Assembly (NCBI GenBank): GCA_046349855.1
Contig: JAXMBM010000009.1
Location: forward strand, 62,001 to 126,000
DNA from: CAIXSC01 sp046349855
GTDB lineage: Bacteria; Planctomycetota; Planctomycetia; Pirellulales; Pirellulaceae
Direction: 5' to 3'
Length of the DNA: 64,000 nt
Shown here: in pieces, positions 26,804 through 35,513 of the stretch
How positions within the stretch are numbered: the first letter of the stretch is position 1
Layout of the letters: each line of letters starts with the position of its first letter
Program-made: the position numbers and the translations under genes
Notes under the pieces: model-generated
What the model was told of the DNA's origin: nothing
Seen by the model: only the letters and a program-made list of their open reading frames with translations
The model's database searches: none

Positions 26804-28750
26804 TCAGGGGACGCGCTGGAACTCCAGACCTGCGGTGGATTCTGGCATCCCCAGGAGTCGGAAGGTGAATTGGTTGGCCCCCTGCGATTGCACTTCTCCC
26901 ACCATCGTTCCCTGAGCACCGCCGTCAAGCACCAGGGTGTCGCTGGTCGTCACCAGTTGGCCCCGGATCTCACGCGCCGGCTGCCCGGTCGAATTCGCCT
27001 GCCAGACAAAGTTCGACTGCTCATCCACCGTCAGCTCGATCTTCGTCCCGTCGGCCGCGGCACGCCAGCGCCCCACCAGATCGGTGCTCGGAGCGGCAGC
27101 GTCCGCATTGTCAGCGCGGGGAGCGGGAGCTGGCGGGGGCGCGGGAGCCTCATCCGCGTCCGCTTCCTCGCGGCCCTGCCGTTCGAGCGCGTCGAGCATC
27201 CGCCGCGCGGTGACATCCTGCGGCTGATGCTTGACAACGTTCTGCAGTGCATGGATGGCCGCCTCGTTCTCTCCCAGCACCAGATAGTGGTAGGCCAGGA
27301 CAAATGCCGCGGCTGCGTCGTCGGGGGTCGACTTGCAATGCTGCTCCAAACGCCGCAGCTGTCCGGTGTACTCGCCACTATCCGCATACAGGCTGCTCAG
27401 AGTCGTCCAGTCCATGCCCGGTGCACTGGCCAGCAGAGCGTTGAGTGTCGCCGCAGCAGCACGATAGTCGCCCAGAGCGAATTGGCAGAGCGCCCGCAAT
27501 TCATGAATCACCGGATCGCCACGCTGCCGGCGTGCGGCGCGGTCGAGCGTCGCGAGCGCGGCGCGGTACTGCCGGCCAGCAAACTGCTCCCGGGCCTCAT
27601 CCACCAGCGCCAGCGCCGGATCGTCCGCCGGAGGTGCCGCCACGGCCGGTGCCCCCGCCGGCACGTCTCCATCCACCATATAGTTGTTGACCACGATCGG
27701 CTGCGAGTAGTCGTACACCGGTGCCGCCGCCGCCACGTAGTACGGATTGACGTAGGGAACTCCCAGACCCCACGTCGACCACGACCCGTAGCCCCAGGTC
27801 GTCACGCCGAACGTCACCGGTGCGTACCAGAGAGCCCGGTTCCAGCAGCCGTGGTACCAGCCGTGATAGTGGTGGTGGACGTGGTGACCATACCAATGGT
27901 CGTGCCAGTGGTTCTGCCAGTCGTTATGCCAGCCGTGCCCCCAGCCCCAATCCGGACGATTCCACCAGGACGGATTCGGTCGCGGCGGGACTCCCGGCAG
28001 CGGGACCGGGTGCGGCCGACCACCAATTCCCGGACGAGGTGGCCGCCCCTCCGGCCAAGGCGGATTCAGTCCCGGCCGACCCACCACGCCCGGCAACGTC
28101 GTCGGCCGACCGCCCGGATCCGGCTTGATTCCCGGTCCAGGCTTGCCCTCGGGACGCGACGGTCCCACGATCCCGGGAAGAGTGGTCGGTCGATTCAAGT
28201 CACTGATTCCCGGACGAGGTGGGCGAGTGCCGCCGCCGGGAGTGCCGCCGCCGGGAATGATGATGCCGGGCTTCTGATCGAGGGGCGGTCGAACGGTTCC
28301 TCCGCCGGGCCGCGAAGTGACGCCGCCCAGATCCGGGCGCGTGGCCGGCCTCAAGTTTCCCGGTGGCTGCACGGCGGGCCGCGTGATGCCGGACGTTGCC
28401 CCGCCGCCCGGGGCAGGGCGCGACGACGTGTGCAATCCACCCAGCGACGGAGAGCTGGGGCGCGTGGTCGGCCGCGGAGCACTCGGCGCCGGTCGGGAAA
28501 CCTGCGGGTGCGACACCGCGGGACGGGAGACCTGCGGGCTCGTGGGCCGAGGGGCGGGTCGAGCCGCTCCGGCACTCATCCCGCCGCGTCCGCCACTGGG
28601 GCCGGCGGGTCGTGCACCACCCAGTCCGCCACCGCCCACCTGTCCGGCCGAAGGTCGGGCGGCCACGGGCGTCACGAGGACCAGGGTCGTCAGCGCCAAC
28701 AGGATCGTTCCCAGTCCCAGGAAACATCGTTTACGCAGGATGCTGGACAT
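26804..28750 (-). CDS. Secreted Pro/Gly-rich protein with His/Trp-rich segment and TPR domain
   Basis: A 648-residue protein. A signal peptide (1-31, ending VAARP) is followed by low-complexity Pro/Gly/Arg-rich sequence (about 32-265). A short segment (about 265-310) is dense in Trp and His (pattern HWHDHWYGHHVHHHYHG). About four TPR units follow (about 385-535; PVIHELRALCQFALGDYRAA, AFVLAYHYLVLGENEAAIHA), then a small beta domain (about 565-648). GAGGAA precedes ATG 28750. TPRs suggest protein binding and the His-rich part could bind metals; neither is proven. The upstream gene ends 33 bases away, so the two are probably co-transcribed. The repetitive Pro/Gly coding region produces a long antisense open frame, which is not a gene. 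Confidence 0.75.
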   Translation of the reverse strand: MSSILRKRCFLGLGTILLALTTLVLVTPVAARPSAGQVGGGGLGGARPAGPSGGRGGMSAGAARPAPRPTSPQVSRPAVSHPQVSRPAPSAPRPTTRPSSPSLGGLHTSSRPAPGGGATSGITRPAVQPPGNLRPATRPDLGGVTSRPGGGTVRPPLDQKPGIIIPGGGTPGGGTRPPRPGISDLNRPTTLPGIVGPSRPEGKPGPGIKPDPGGRPTTLPGVVGRPGLNPPWPEGRPPRPGIGGRPHPVPLPGVPPRPNPSWWNRPDWGWGHGWHNDWQNHWHDHWYGHHVHHHYHGWYHGCWNRALWYAPVTFGVTTWGYGSWSTWGLGVPYVNPYYVAAAAPVYDYSQPIVVNNYMVDGDVPAGAPAVAAPPADDPALALVDEAREQFAGRQYRAALATLDRAARRQRGDPVIHELRALCQFALGDYRAAAATLNALLASAPGMDWTTLSSLYADSGEYTGQLRRLEQHCKSTPDDAAAAFVLAYHYLVLGENEAAIHALQNVVKHQPQDVTARRMLDALERQGREEADADEAPAPPPAPAPRADNADAAAPSTDLVGRWRAAADGTKIELTVDEQSNFVWQANSTGQPAREIRGQLVTTSDTLVLDGGAQGTMVGEVQSQGANQFTFRLLGMPESTAGLEFQRVP

Positions 28751-28783
28751 GGCAGGTTCCTCGCAGGATGTTCCGTCGCCGAG

Positions 28784-29764
28784 CTACCGCTGAGCGGCGG
28801 GTGGGCGGCGCGTGACCACAATCTCAAAGTCCTCCGCCGCCGTACTGCCGATCAGCCGATCGCGCCCCTCGAGGTGAAACCGATCGGCCCCCTGGCGGCG
28901 CAGGCGAAGTGTCGCCGAACCACTCTGGCCATCCGCCAGCACACCGGTCGACTTGAGCACCCAGACGTCGGGATTGCCCGCCGCCGCGTCGGGCACCTGC
29001 GTCCAGCGTCCCTCGGAAAACGCGCCATCCGCCTCGAACAGCCACGAGCGAATCGTCTGCGCCTGGGGATCCCAGCCGATGCGCTGCGTCGTCTGCCGCT
29101 GCGGCTTGCCTGCGGTCACGACCTGGAATTCGCCGAGCAGATAGTTCTTGTCGTCGGACCAGCGGTACGAGATCCGCACCGAGGCTTCGCCGCCTTCGTT
29201 GATCCAGTCCCCGACCAGCCAGGCCAGAGGCTGGAGATAGTCGCCCGGTCGAGCCGGCGGATCGTCGGTGAACTCCCGCACCGAAGCGATCAGCCACTCG
29301 TTCCCCACCTTGGTGCGCACGGTGGAATAGCGGAGCTGTGCGCGTCCCCCATCGGTCTCACGTGCCAACACGCGCGTTCCCTCTTCGATCGCCAGCTGCG
29401 GTCCGACGGTGCGGACCGATTCGATTTCGACCGTCAACCGCGTGCCGGCGAACTGACCGAAGTAGCGCGTGAACAGCGTCTTGATTTCACCGCGACCGCG
29501 GTACACCGTCCCTTCCTCGTCAATCCATTCGCCCTCGGGCACGAACTGCTGGCTCACCGCCTCGGCATCCCCCGCATTGAACGCCTGGACGAACCGGTCC
29601 GCGGCAGCCTGGACTTCCGCCGTGACCTCTTTCTCCTGAGCGCGACTCACGGTCGCCAACAGCAGCAGGCCGAAGCTGCCCAGGACCAGCGCTCCCAGGT
29701 GCCGCGGCGTCCCACCGCTCGAACCGCACCTCCCGGTAACCGCTCGCCAATCTTGCGTTGTCAT
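28784..29764 (-). CDS. Secreted SgcJ/EcaC (NTF2-like, DUF4440-type) protein
   Basis: A 326-residue protein. The N-terminal signal region (to about residue 43) ends ATVSRAQ. Residues 45-165 form an NTF2-like domain (AADRFVQAFNAGDAEAVSQQF, YRGRGEIKTLFTRYF), the SgcJ/EcaC pattern. The second half (about 175-320) is a beta-rich domain with LAWLVGDWINEGG that looks like an unrelated ligand-binding barrel. ATG 29764 gives the best signal peptide; a longer frame begins at 29827. Despite the oxidoreductase label sometimes given to SgcJ homologues, no catalytic residues can be named. It heads the minus-strand group with the TPR protein, and is divergent from the oxidoreductase at 30021 across a 256-base gap in which I see no gene. 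Confidence 0.75.
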   Translation of the reverse strand: MTTQDWRAVTGRCGSSGGTPRHLGALVLGSFGLLLLATVSRAQEKEVTAEVQAAADRFVQAFNAGDAEAVSQQFVPEGEWIDEEGTVYRGRGEIKTLFTRYFGQFAGTRLTVEIESVRTVGPQLAIEEGTRVLARETDGGRAQLRYSTVRTKVGNEWLIASVREFTDDPPARPGDYLQPLAWLVGDWINEGGEASVRISYRWSDDKNYLLGEFQVVTAGKPQRQTTQRIGWDPQAQTIRSWLFEADGAFSEGRWTQVPDAAAGNPDVWVLKSTGVLADGQSGSATLRLRRQGADRFHLEGRDRLIGSTAAEDFEIVVTRRPPAAQR

Positions 29765-30020
29765 GAAGTCACCCGTGGCAGGAATAGCGGGCGCCCCCCA
29801 TCCACCGCCGACACGGCGTTCGAGCACCCACGTTTCCTATTGTGGCCGGTCGGACCCAGAGGGCGAAAGGGGCGATGGTCCGCCACCGTGTGCCGGCTTG
29901 CCCCCGTCAGCCCGCGGGTTCCGCCCGCATCCGCAGCGGGTCCAGCCCATGCCACCCGCGGGGCGGCCCGTAGTATCGGCTGGCCGCCGCCGATAAGATG
30001 GCTCGCGGGAGAGTCTGTTC

Positions 30021-31331
30021 ATGCATCGAGTGAGTCGGCGTACGGTACTGGCGGCTGGTCTGGCCGCGGCGGCAGGCGGCGGATTTCATGCGTCCCCGGT
30101 GGGTGCGCAAGATCCACCGCGCGTGAAGAGTCCCAACGAGCGGTGGCGGATCGGCGCCATCGGCCTGCGGTACCAGGGTTCGGTGATCACTCGCGAGGCG
30201 ACGGCGTTCGGCGACGTGGTGGCCCTGTGCGACGTCGATCGGCATGTGCGGGAGCAGGCACGCGCGAGCTTCGGCAGCACCGCTGCGATCTACGAAGATT
30301 ATCGCGATCTGCTGGCGCGGCAGAACCTCGACGTGGTGCTCATCGGTGCTCCCGACCACTGGCACGTGCGGATGGCCGCCGACGCCTGCCGAGCCGGCAA
30401 GGACGTGTATGTCGAAAAGCCGCTCACACTCACCGTGGACGAAGGTCGCCGGCTGCTCCCGATCGTCCAGCAGACGGGCCGCGTCGTGCAGGTGGGGACG
30501 TGGCAGCGGAGCGATCAGCGATTCCGTCAGGCGGCCGAACTGGTGCGCGCCGGCCGCCTGGGGACGGTCCGCAAGGTACAAATCGTCCTCGGCAAGAACG
30601 CTCAAGGCGGCCCCTTTGCCACGACCCCCACTCCCTCGCATCTGAATTGGGACCGCTGGCTCGGACCCGCTCCGCTCGTCCCCTACACGCCCGAACGTTG
30701 CCACTACACGTTTCGCTACTGGTACGAGTATGCGGGCGGGGAGATCACCGATACGGGAGCTCACCACCTGGACATCGCCCAGTGGGCCCTCGGCGTCCAG
30801 CAGACGGGTCCGATAGCCATCTCGGCACAGGCCAGGCTGCCCGACGTCCCTCAGGGCTACAACGTGCCGCTGGAATACCGCGTCGTGCTGAAGTACGCCC
30901 ATGGCTGCGAAATCGAACTGCTCGACCAGGGCCGTTCGGGCATTCTGTTCACCGGCGACGATGGGCGGATCTTTGTGAGTCGCGGAGCGATCACCGGAGC
31001 GCCGGTCGAAGAGCTCGCGCGGCACCCCCTGCCCCGCGACGCCTACCAGCTGTACGACGGCGATGATCTGGCCCGCCCCGAACTCTCCGGCAAGATCGAC
31101 GCCATCCGCAACCACATGGCGAATTTCTACGACTGCACCGTGTCCCGCCGCAGTCCCATTTCGGATGTGGTGAGTCAGCACCGGTCGGCCTCGGCCTGCC
31201 ACCTCGCCAACCTCGCCTGCCGGCTGGGCCGCGACCTCCGCTGGGATCCCACCGCGGAACATTGCCCCGGCGACGACGCGGCGAATCAACTGCTGGCCCG
31301 CCCCGCCCGGGAAGGCTACGAAACCCTCTGA
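30021..31331 (+). CDS. Tat-exported Gfo/Idh/MocA family oxidoreductase
   Basis: A 436-residue protein with a twin-arginine leader (SRRTVLAAGLAAAAGG). The Rossmann domain starts at WRIGAIGLRYQG, a departure from the usual GxGxxG. The catalytic EKP motif is present as YVEKPL with Lys133, and DTGAHHLDIAQW supplies the distal His motif. The fold oxidises or epimerises sugars and cyclitols with NAD(P). Tat export means the folded cofactor-bound enzyme works in the periplasm, as for many planctomycete paralogues. GGGAGAG precedes ATG 30021. Fumarase starts 26 bases after its stop; co-transcription is likely but no shared pathway is evident. Confidence 0.88.
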   Translation: MHRVSRRTVLAAGLAAAAGGGFHASPVGAQDPPRVKSPNERWRIGAIGLRYQGSVITREATAFGDVVALCDVDRHVREQARASFGSTAAIYEDYRDLLARQNLDVVLIGAPDHWHVRMAADACRAGKDVYVEKPLTLTVDEGRRLLPIVQQTGRVVQVGTWQRSDQRFRQAAELVRAGRLGTVRKVQIVLGKNAQGGPFATTPTPSHLNWDRWLGPAPLVPYTPERCHYTFRYWYEYAGGEITDTGAHHLDIAQWALGVQQTGPIAISAQARLPDVPQGYNVPLEYRVVLKYAHGCEIELLDQGRSGILFTGDDGRIFVSRGAITGAPVEELARHPLPRDAYQLYDGDDLARPELSGKIDAIRNHMANFYDCTVSRRSPISDVVSQHRSASACHLANLACRLGRDLRWDPTAEHCPGDDAANQLLARPAREGYETL

Positions 31332-31357
31332 TCTCTTTGTCGTCTGGGAGCTGCACC

Positions 31358-32989
31358 ATGTCCGCCCCTTCGTTCCAGTTCCAGGAACTCTTTGAACTCG
31401 GAGCCGACGATACGACCTATCGCCTGCTCACGGCCGAACATGTTCGCGTGGCATCGTTCGAGGGCCGCGATCTGCTGTGCGTCGCTCCCGAAGCCCTGAC
31501 GCTGCTCAGCGCCCAGGCCTTCCATGACATCAACTTTTTTCTCCGTCCGGCCCATCTCCGCCAGGTCGCCGCCATCCTCGATGACCCGGAAGCGTCGGAC
31601 AACGACCGCATGGTGGCCCTCACCATGCTGAAGAACGCGGACGTGTCGAGCGCCGGCGTGCTGCCGTTCTGCCAGGACACGGGCACCGCCACCATTCTGG
31701 GCAAGAAGGGGCACGCTGTCTGGTCGACCGGGGATGAGGCCGCACTGGCGTGCGGCGTGTTCCAGGCCTACGCCGAAAACAACCTGCGATACTCGCAAAA
31801 CGCCCCGCTCAACATGTGGGACGAAAAGAACACCAACACCAACCTGCCGGCCCAGATCGACCTGCTGGCCTGCGACGGCGACAGCTACCGCTTCCTGTTC
31901 ATCGCCAAAGGAGGCGGCTCGGCCAACAAGTCGTTCCTCTATCAGGAAACCCGCGCCGTCCTCAATCCCAAGACGTTCGTCGATTTCCTCACCCAGAAAA
32001 TGGTCTCGCTCGGCACGGCCGCCTGCCCTCCCTATCACCTGGCCATCGTGGTCGGTGGCACCTCGGCCGAAGCGACGATGAAAACGGTGAAGCTGGCGTC
32101 GACCAAGTACCTGGACCACCTCCCCACGACCGGGAACGCACTGGGCCGCGCCTTCCGCGACCTTGAACTCGAAGCCCAGCTGCTTGAGTCGGCACGGCGC
32201 TGCGGCATCGGCGCCCAGTTCGGCGGCAAGTACTTTGCGCTCGATGTCCGCGTGATCCGCCTGCCGCGCCACGGCGCGTCGTTCCCCATCGGTATCGGGG
32301 TCTCGTGCAGCGCCGACCGGCAGGCCAAGGGGAAGATCACGCGCGACGGCGTGTTCCTCGAACAGCTCGAAATGCAGCCGCTCCGTTACATCCCCGAGGC
32401 CCTGCGGGAACGCCGCGACGAGACGGCGGTCCGCATCAACCTGCGGCGCCCGATGGCGGAGATCCGAGCGGAACTTTCCCGGTATCCCGTGACCACGCGC
32501 CTGCTGCTCGATGGCCCCATTGTCGTGGCCCGCGACATCGCCCACGCCAAACTCAAGGAACGACTCGACGCCGGCCAGCCTCTGCCCGATTACTTCAAGG
32601 CTCATCCCGTGTATTACGCCGGTCCCGCCAAGACTCCCGCGGGTCTGCCCAGCGGCTCGTTCGGCCCCACCACCGCCGGCCGCATGGACGCCTACGTCGA
32701 CGCTTTCCAGCAGGCCGGCGGCAGCCTGGTGATGATCGCCAAGGGGAACCGCGGCCAGCAGGTCACCGACGCCTGCAAGAAACACGGCGGCTTCTACCTC
32801 GGCAGCATCGGCGGCCCCGCCGCCATCCTGGCCAAGGAGAACATCCGCCGAGTGGAAGTGGTCGAGTTTCCGGAACTGGGGATGGAAGCCATCTGGCGGA
32901 TCGAAGTCGAGAACTTCCCGGCGTTCATCCTGGTAGATGATAAGGGACACGACTTCTTCGCCAGCGTCGGACCCGGCTGCGCCCACTGA
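31358..32989 (+). CDS. Class I fumarate hydratase (iron-sulfur type)
   Basis: A 543-residue single-chain class I fumarase, as in FumA/FumB. It reversibly hydrates fumarate to malate in the TCA cycle. Cys105 (PFCQDTG), Cys223 (TAACPPYH) and Cys317 (VSCSADR) fall almost exactly where FumA carries its three 4Fe-4S ligands. KGGGSANKS and the C-terminal GFYLGSIGGPAA motif are also typical. ATG 31358 with GGGAG (31346-31350) is preferred to the longer frame from 31262, which overlaps the preceding gene. Oxygen sensitivity of the cluster would be expected. The gene is convergent with tetR, whose stop lies five bases away. Confidence 0.93.
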   Translation: MSAPSFQFQELFELGADDTTYRLLTAEHVRVASFEGRDLLCVAPEALTLLSAQAFHDINFFLRPAHLRQVAAILDDPEASDNDRMVALTMLKNADVSSAGVLPFCQDTGTATILGKKGHAVWSTGDEAALACGVFQAYAENNLRYSQNAPLNMWDEKNTNTNLPAQIDLLACDGDSYRFLFIAKGGGSANKSFLYQETRAVLNPKTFVDFLTQKMVSLGTAACPPYHLAIVVGGTSAEATMKTVKLASTKYLDHLPTTGNALGRAFRDLELEAQLLESARRCGIGAQFGGKYFALDVRVIRLPRHGASFPIGIGVSCSADRQAKGKITRDGVFLEQLEMQPLRYIPEALRERRDETAVRINLRRPMAEIRAELSRYPVTTRLLLDGPIVVARDIAHAKLKERLDAGQPLPDYFKAHPVYYAGPAKTPAGLPSGSFGPTTAGRMDAYVDAFQQAGGSLVMIAKGNRGQQVTDACKKHGGFYLGSIGGPAAILAKENIRRVEVVEFPELGMEAIWRIEVENFPAFILVDDKGHDFFASVGPGCAH

Positions 32990-32994
32990 CCGAC

Positions 32995-33774
32995 TCACCG
33001 CCCCCCACGACTCCACGTCGCCACAAACCAGTCGATGACCTGGTCGAGTTCCTCGATCGTCGGCCAGCGCGGCATTTCCATGAGCGCATGCGGAAAGAAC
33101 CACGCGACGGCGTAGAGCAGAATCCGCGCGTCGGCCGCCGGATCGGCGATCCGCCATTCTTTCCGCGCCACACCGTCGCGGAGCAGTTCGGTAACCAACG
33201 TCCACATCAGCCGTGATTCGTCGGCCAGCCGATCCGGCTGCACGCGGAGCACCTCGCGCGCCAGCTCGGCGGCAAACCGCGAGCCGGTCCGCGTCTCCTG
33301 AGCGGCGAGAAACCGTGCCCGCAGGTACTGCCGCAGCCGATCCGCTGCCGTCCCGCCGCTCCGCACAATCTGTTCCCCCTGCACTCGATGCGTTTCCGCA
33401 AACTGCCCGGCGCAAGCCGCCATCAACTGGTCCTTGTCGCGGTAGTACAGGTAGAGCGTCCCGACCGCGACGCCGACATCCGCAGCAATCTCCCGCATCG
33501 TCGTCTTGCGAAAGCCGTAATGCCGAAACCGCTCCCGCGCCGCCTGCACGATCCGCTCACGCTTCTCGTCCCGCGGCTGCTCCGTCGGCGGCTGCTCCGT
33601 CGGCGCCGGCGATGGAGCGGCGAGCAGTTCACCGCCTGGTACCGCCGAGCGCTCTTCCGGACCGGCGGCGGTCGACCTGGTTCGAGCGCCGCGGCGCGAG
33701 GCGGCGTCCCGAGCGGAACGCGACGGCGAACGGCTCGTGGCGGAACGGGGTGGCGGACGGCGGTCGGCAGCCAT
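32995..33774 (-). CDS. TetR/AcrR family transcriptional regulator
   Basis: A 259-residue protein. The TetR helix-turn-helix lies around residues 75-125: RERIVQAARERFRHYGFRKT then TMREIAADVGVAVGTLYLYY. A ligand-binding alpha domain follows. The first 70 residues are a low-complexity Arg/Ser/Pro/Ala-rich extension unusual for the family. AAGGA six bases upstream supports ATG 33774; the true start could be further in. It directly follows the P450 gene (13-base gap) on the same strand, and an inverted repeat lies over the P450 promoter. It is therefore probably an autoregulator of the P450-tetR unit, responding to a small hydrophobic molecule. Confidence 0.88.
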   Translation of the reverse strand: MAADRRPPPRSATSRSPSRSARDAASRRGARTRSTAAGPEERSAVPGGELLAAPSPAPTEQPPTEQPRDEKRERIVQAARERFRHYGFRKTTMREIAADVGVAVGTLYLYYRDKDQLMAACAGQFAETHRVQGEQIVRSGGTAADRLRQYLRARFLAAQETRTGSRFAAELAREVLRVQPDRLADESRLMWTLVTELLRDGVARKEWRIADPAADARILLYAVAWFFPHALMEMPRWPTIEELDQVIDWFVATWSRGGR

Positions 33775-33787
33775 GAGAGATCCTTGC

Positions 33788-35212
33788 TCAACGCAGTGTG
33801 ACGTGCATGCGGACTGGCTGCGCGGGGCGCAAGGTGAAGGTCGCATCCGGTTCGATGATCTGCCCCGGCACTTCCTCCAGGCGGAACTGCTGAGCCAGCG
33901 CGGCCAGGATGAGTGGTCCTTCGAGCAGCGCGAACTCCTTGCCAATGCAGATGCGCGGTCCCCCACCGAACGGAAAGTAGGCGAACCGCGGCCGCGCCGA
34001 CGTGTCCCCGGCCGGCCCGCTGCCTCCCTGCCCCGCTCCCAGAAACCGATCGGGATGGAACCGCAGCGGCTCGCTCCAGAAGTCGGGGTGACGGTGCGCC
34101 AGCCACTGCGAGATGATCAACGGCGCGCGAGCCGGAATCGGATACCCTTGCAGCGAGTCTTCCACCAGCGCCTCGCGCGGCTGCCCCCAGGCCGGCGGAT
34201 ACAACCGCAACGTTTCTTCAAAAATCGCCGTGGCCAGCGGCAACCGCTCCAGGTCGGCGACCGTGGGGATGCGCCCCTGGAGCACTCCCGCCGCTTCGTC
34301 GTGCAAGTCCTCCTGTACCTGGGGATGTTTCCCGAGCAGGTACCAGGCCCACGACAGCGCGGCCCCCACCGTGTCGTGACCGGCAATCAGCAGCGTGATC
34401 ACCTCGTCCCGCACCTGCTCGTCCGTCATCCCGCGCCCCGATTCTTCGTCCTGAGCTGCCAGCAGCATTCCCAGCAGATCGCGCTGGTCGGTGCCCGCGG
34501 CACGCCGCGCTGCAATCAGCCGCGACATCGTCTCCCACAACAGCTGGCGACTCCGCAGGAACCGCCGATTGCCCGGCGTGGGCACCCACAGCGGCGCACG
34601 GAACTCGCCGTTCAAGCGCGCTCCCACCAGCGCAAACGTTTCGCGGATCGCCTGTCCCACTTCGTCCGCTTCGGCGGCAATCTGGCTGCTGAACAGCCAG
34701 CTGCTCACGATCCCCATGGTGAGCCGGACCATTTCCTGGGCGACGTCGAGTGGTTCGGCGGACTGCGCCCGTTCGGCGGTCCAACGTTCGATCAAACCGC
34801 GCGTCGCCGTTTCCATGTTGGCGCCGAACCGCGTCACCTGCTGTCGCGCAAAGGCCGGCTGCATCAACCGCCGCTGCCGCCGCCACAGTTCCCCTTCACT
34901 CACCAGAATGCCCGCGCCGGTGACCAGTTGCGCGGAGCGGTTGAACATGTCGGGCTTGCGATAGTTGCGGGCGTTCTTCACCAGCACGTGTTCGATCGCC
35001 GCGGGGTGGCCGAGTAGAAATGCCTGCAGACCCAGCGGGAACCGCAAGCGCACGTAGTCGCCGTGCTCGGCCCGCAGGCGGTCGTACAGGGTCAGCGGAG
35101 TCCGTTGGACTTCGCGGAGATGCCCCCACAGCCAGTGGCCGCGGGGAGCAGGCCAGACGCGGACCGCCGAGTGGGACTCGGCCGCCCGCGGGTGGGTCGT
35201 CAGCGCTGTCAT
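33788..35212 (-). CDS. Cytochrome P450
   Basis: A 474-residue P450. Oxygen-activation I-helix AGHDTV, K-helix EETLR (ExxR), and heme loop FPFGGGPRICIG with the thiolate ligand Cys422. There is no fused reductase and no membrane anchor, so it needs separate electron donors, none of which is nearby. Overall it resembles soluble bacterial relatives of the CYP4/CYP102 fatty-acid hydroxylase group, but substrate prediction is unsafe. GGGAGG seven or so bases before ATG 35212 fixes the start. It is the first gene of a unit with tetR. Its promoter and probable operator are readable in the AT-rich island upstream. Confidence 0.93.
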   Translation of the reverse strand: MTALTTHPRAAESHSAVRVWPAPRGHWLWGHLREVQRTPLTLYDRLRAEHGDYVRLRFPLGLQAFLLGHPAAIEHVLVKNARNYRKPDMFNRSAQLVTGAGILVSEGELWRRQRRLMQPAFARQQVTRFGANMETATRGLIERWTAERAQSAEPLDVAQEMVRLTMGIVSSWLFSSQIAAEADEVGQAIRETFALVGARLNGEFRAPLWVPTPGNRRFLRSRQLLWETMSRLIAARRAAGTDQRDLLGMLLAAQDEESGRGMTDEQVRDEVITLLIAGHDTVGAALSWAWYLLGKHPQVQEDLHDEAAGVLQGRIPTVADLERLPLATAIFEETLRLYPPAWGQPREALVEDSLQGYPIPARAPLIISQWLAHRHPDFWSEPLRFHPDRFLGAGQGGSGPAGDTSARPRFAYFPFGGGPRICIGKEFALLEGPLILAALAQQFRLEEVPGQIIEPDATFTLRPAQPVRMHVTLR

Positions 35213-35251
35213 GTCCGTTTCCTCCCGGGAACCGGCCGCTCGTCGGCGGCG

Positions 35252-35285
35252 AATGAACAATGAACAATTTGATCATATGTTCATT
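35252..35285. promoter_or_regulatory. Probable TetR operator upstream of the P450 gene
   Basis: AATGAACA occurs twice in direct orientation (35252-35259 and 35259-35266) and once inverted as TGTTCATT (35278-35285). The inner pair forms a dyad with an 11-base spacer centred on TGATCA. Such a dyad over an AT-rich island is typical of TetR-family binding sites. It overlaps the -10 box and likely start point of the P450-tetR promoter, so binding would repress. Confidence 0.65.
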
Positions 35286-35300
35286 TTCCAACCGTGGCAA
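35272..35300 (-). promoter_or_regulatory. Sigma-70-type promoter of the P450-tetR unit
   Basis: On the minus strand TTGCCA (35300-35295) and TATGAT (35277-35272) are separated by exactly 17 bases; each hexamer has one mismatch to consensus. This would start transcription near 35265, giving an untranslated leader of about 50 bases before ATG 35212. The inverted TGTTCATT half-site lies inside the spacer. Confidence 0.65.
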
Positions 35301-35513
35301 GTCCGCTCGCGGAACGACGCTCGGCCTTGTATTCACCCTGGCGGTCATCCTATTGTGAAGGCCGGCTGCGGTGGCGCCCGGGGGGAAGACGCGACAGGCG
35401 GAGCCAACAGTGTGCTCGCGACCGCCACCGGGCGACCTGTTCCAACTCGCAGGAGCAACCGCCAGGGACGGCTCACGGGCCGTCCAATCCGACCCGCTTT
35501 CAAGAGGCGAACC

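Noticed and set aside
26498..31066. 1,522-residue plus-strand open frame
   Set aside because: It crosses four supported genes and intergenic DNA in shadow phase; the translation is Arg/Pro-rich and without motifs.
31316..33415. 699-residue open frame antisense to fumarase and overlapping tetR
   Set aside because: Fumarase on the other strand retains all three cluster cysteines; the antisense product has no recognisable feature.
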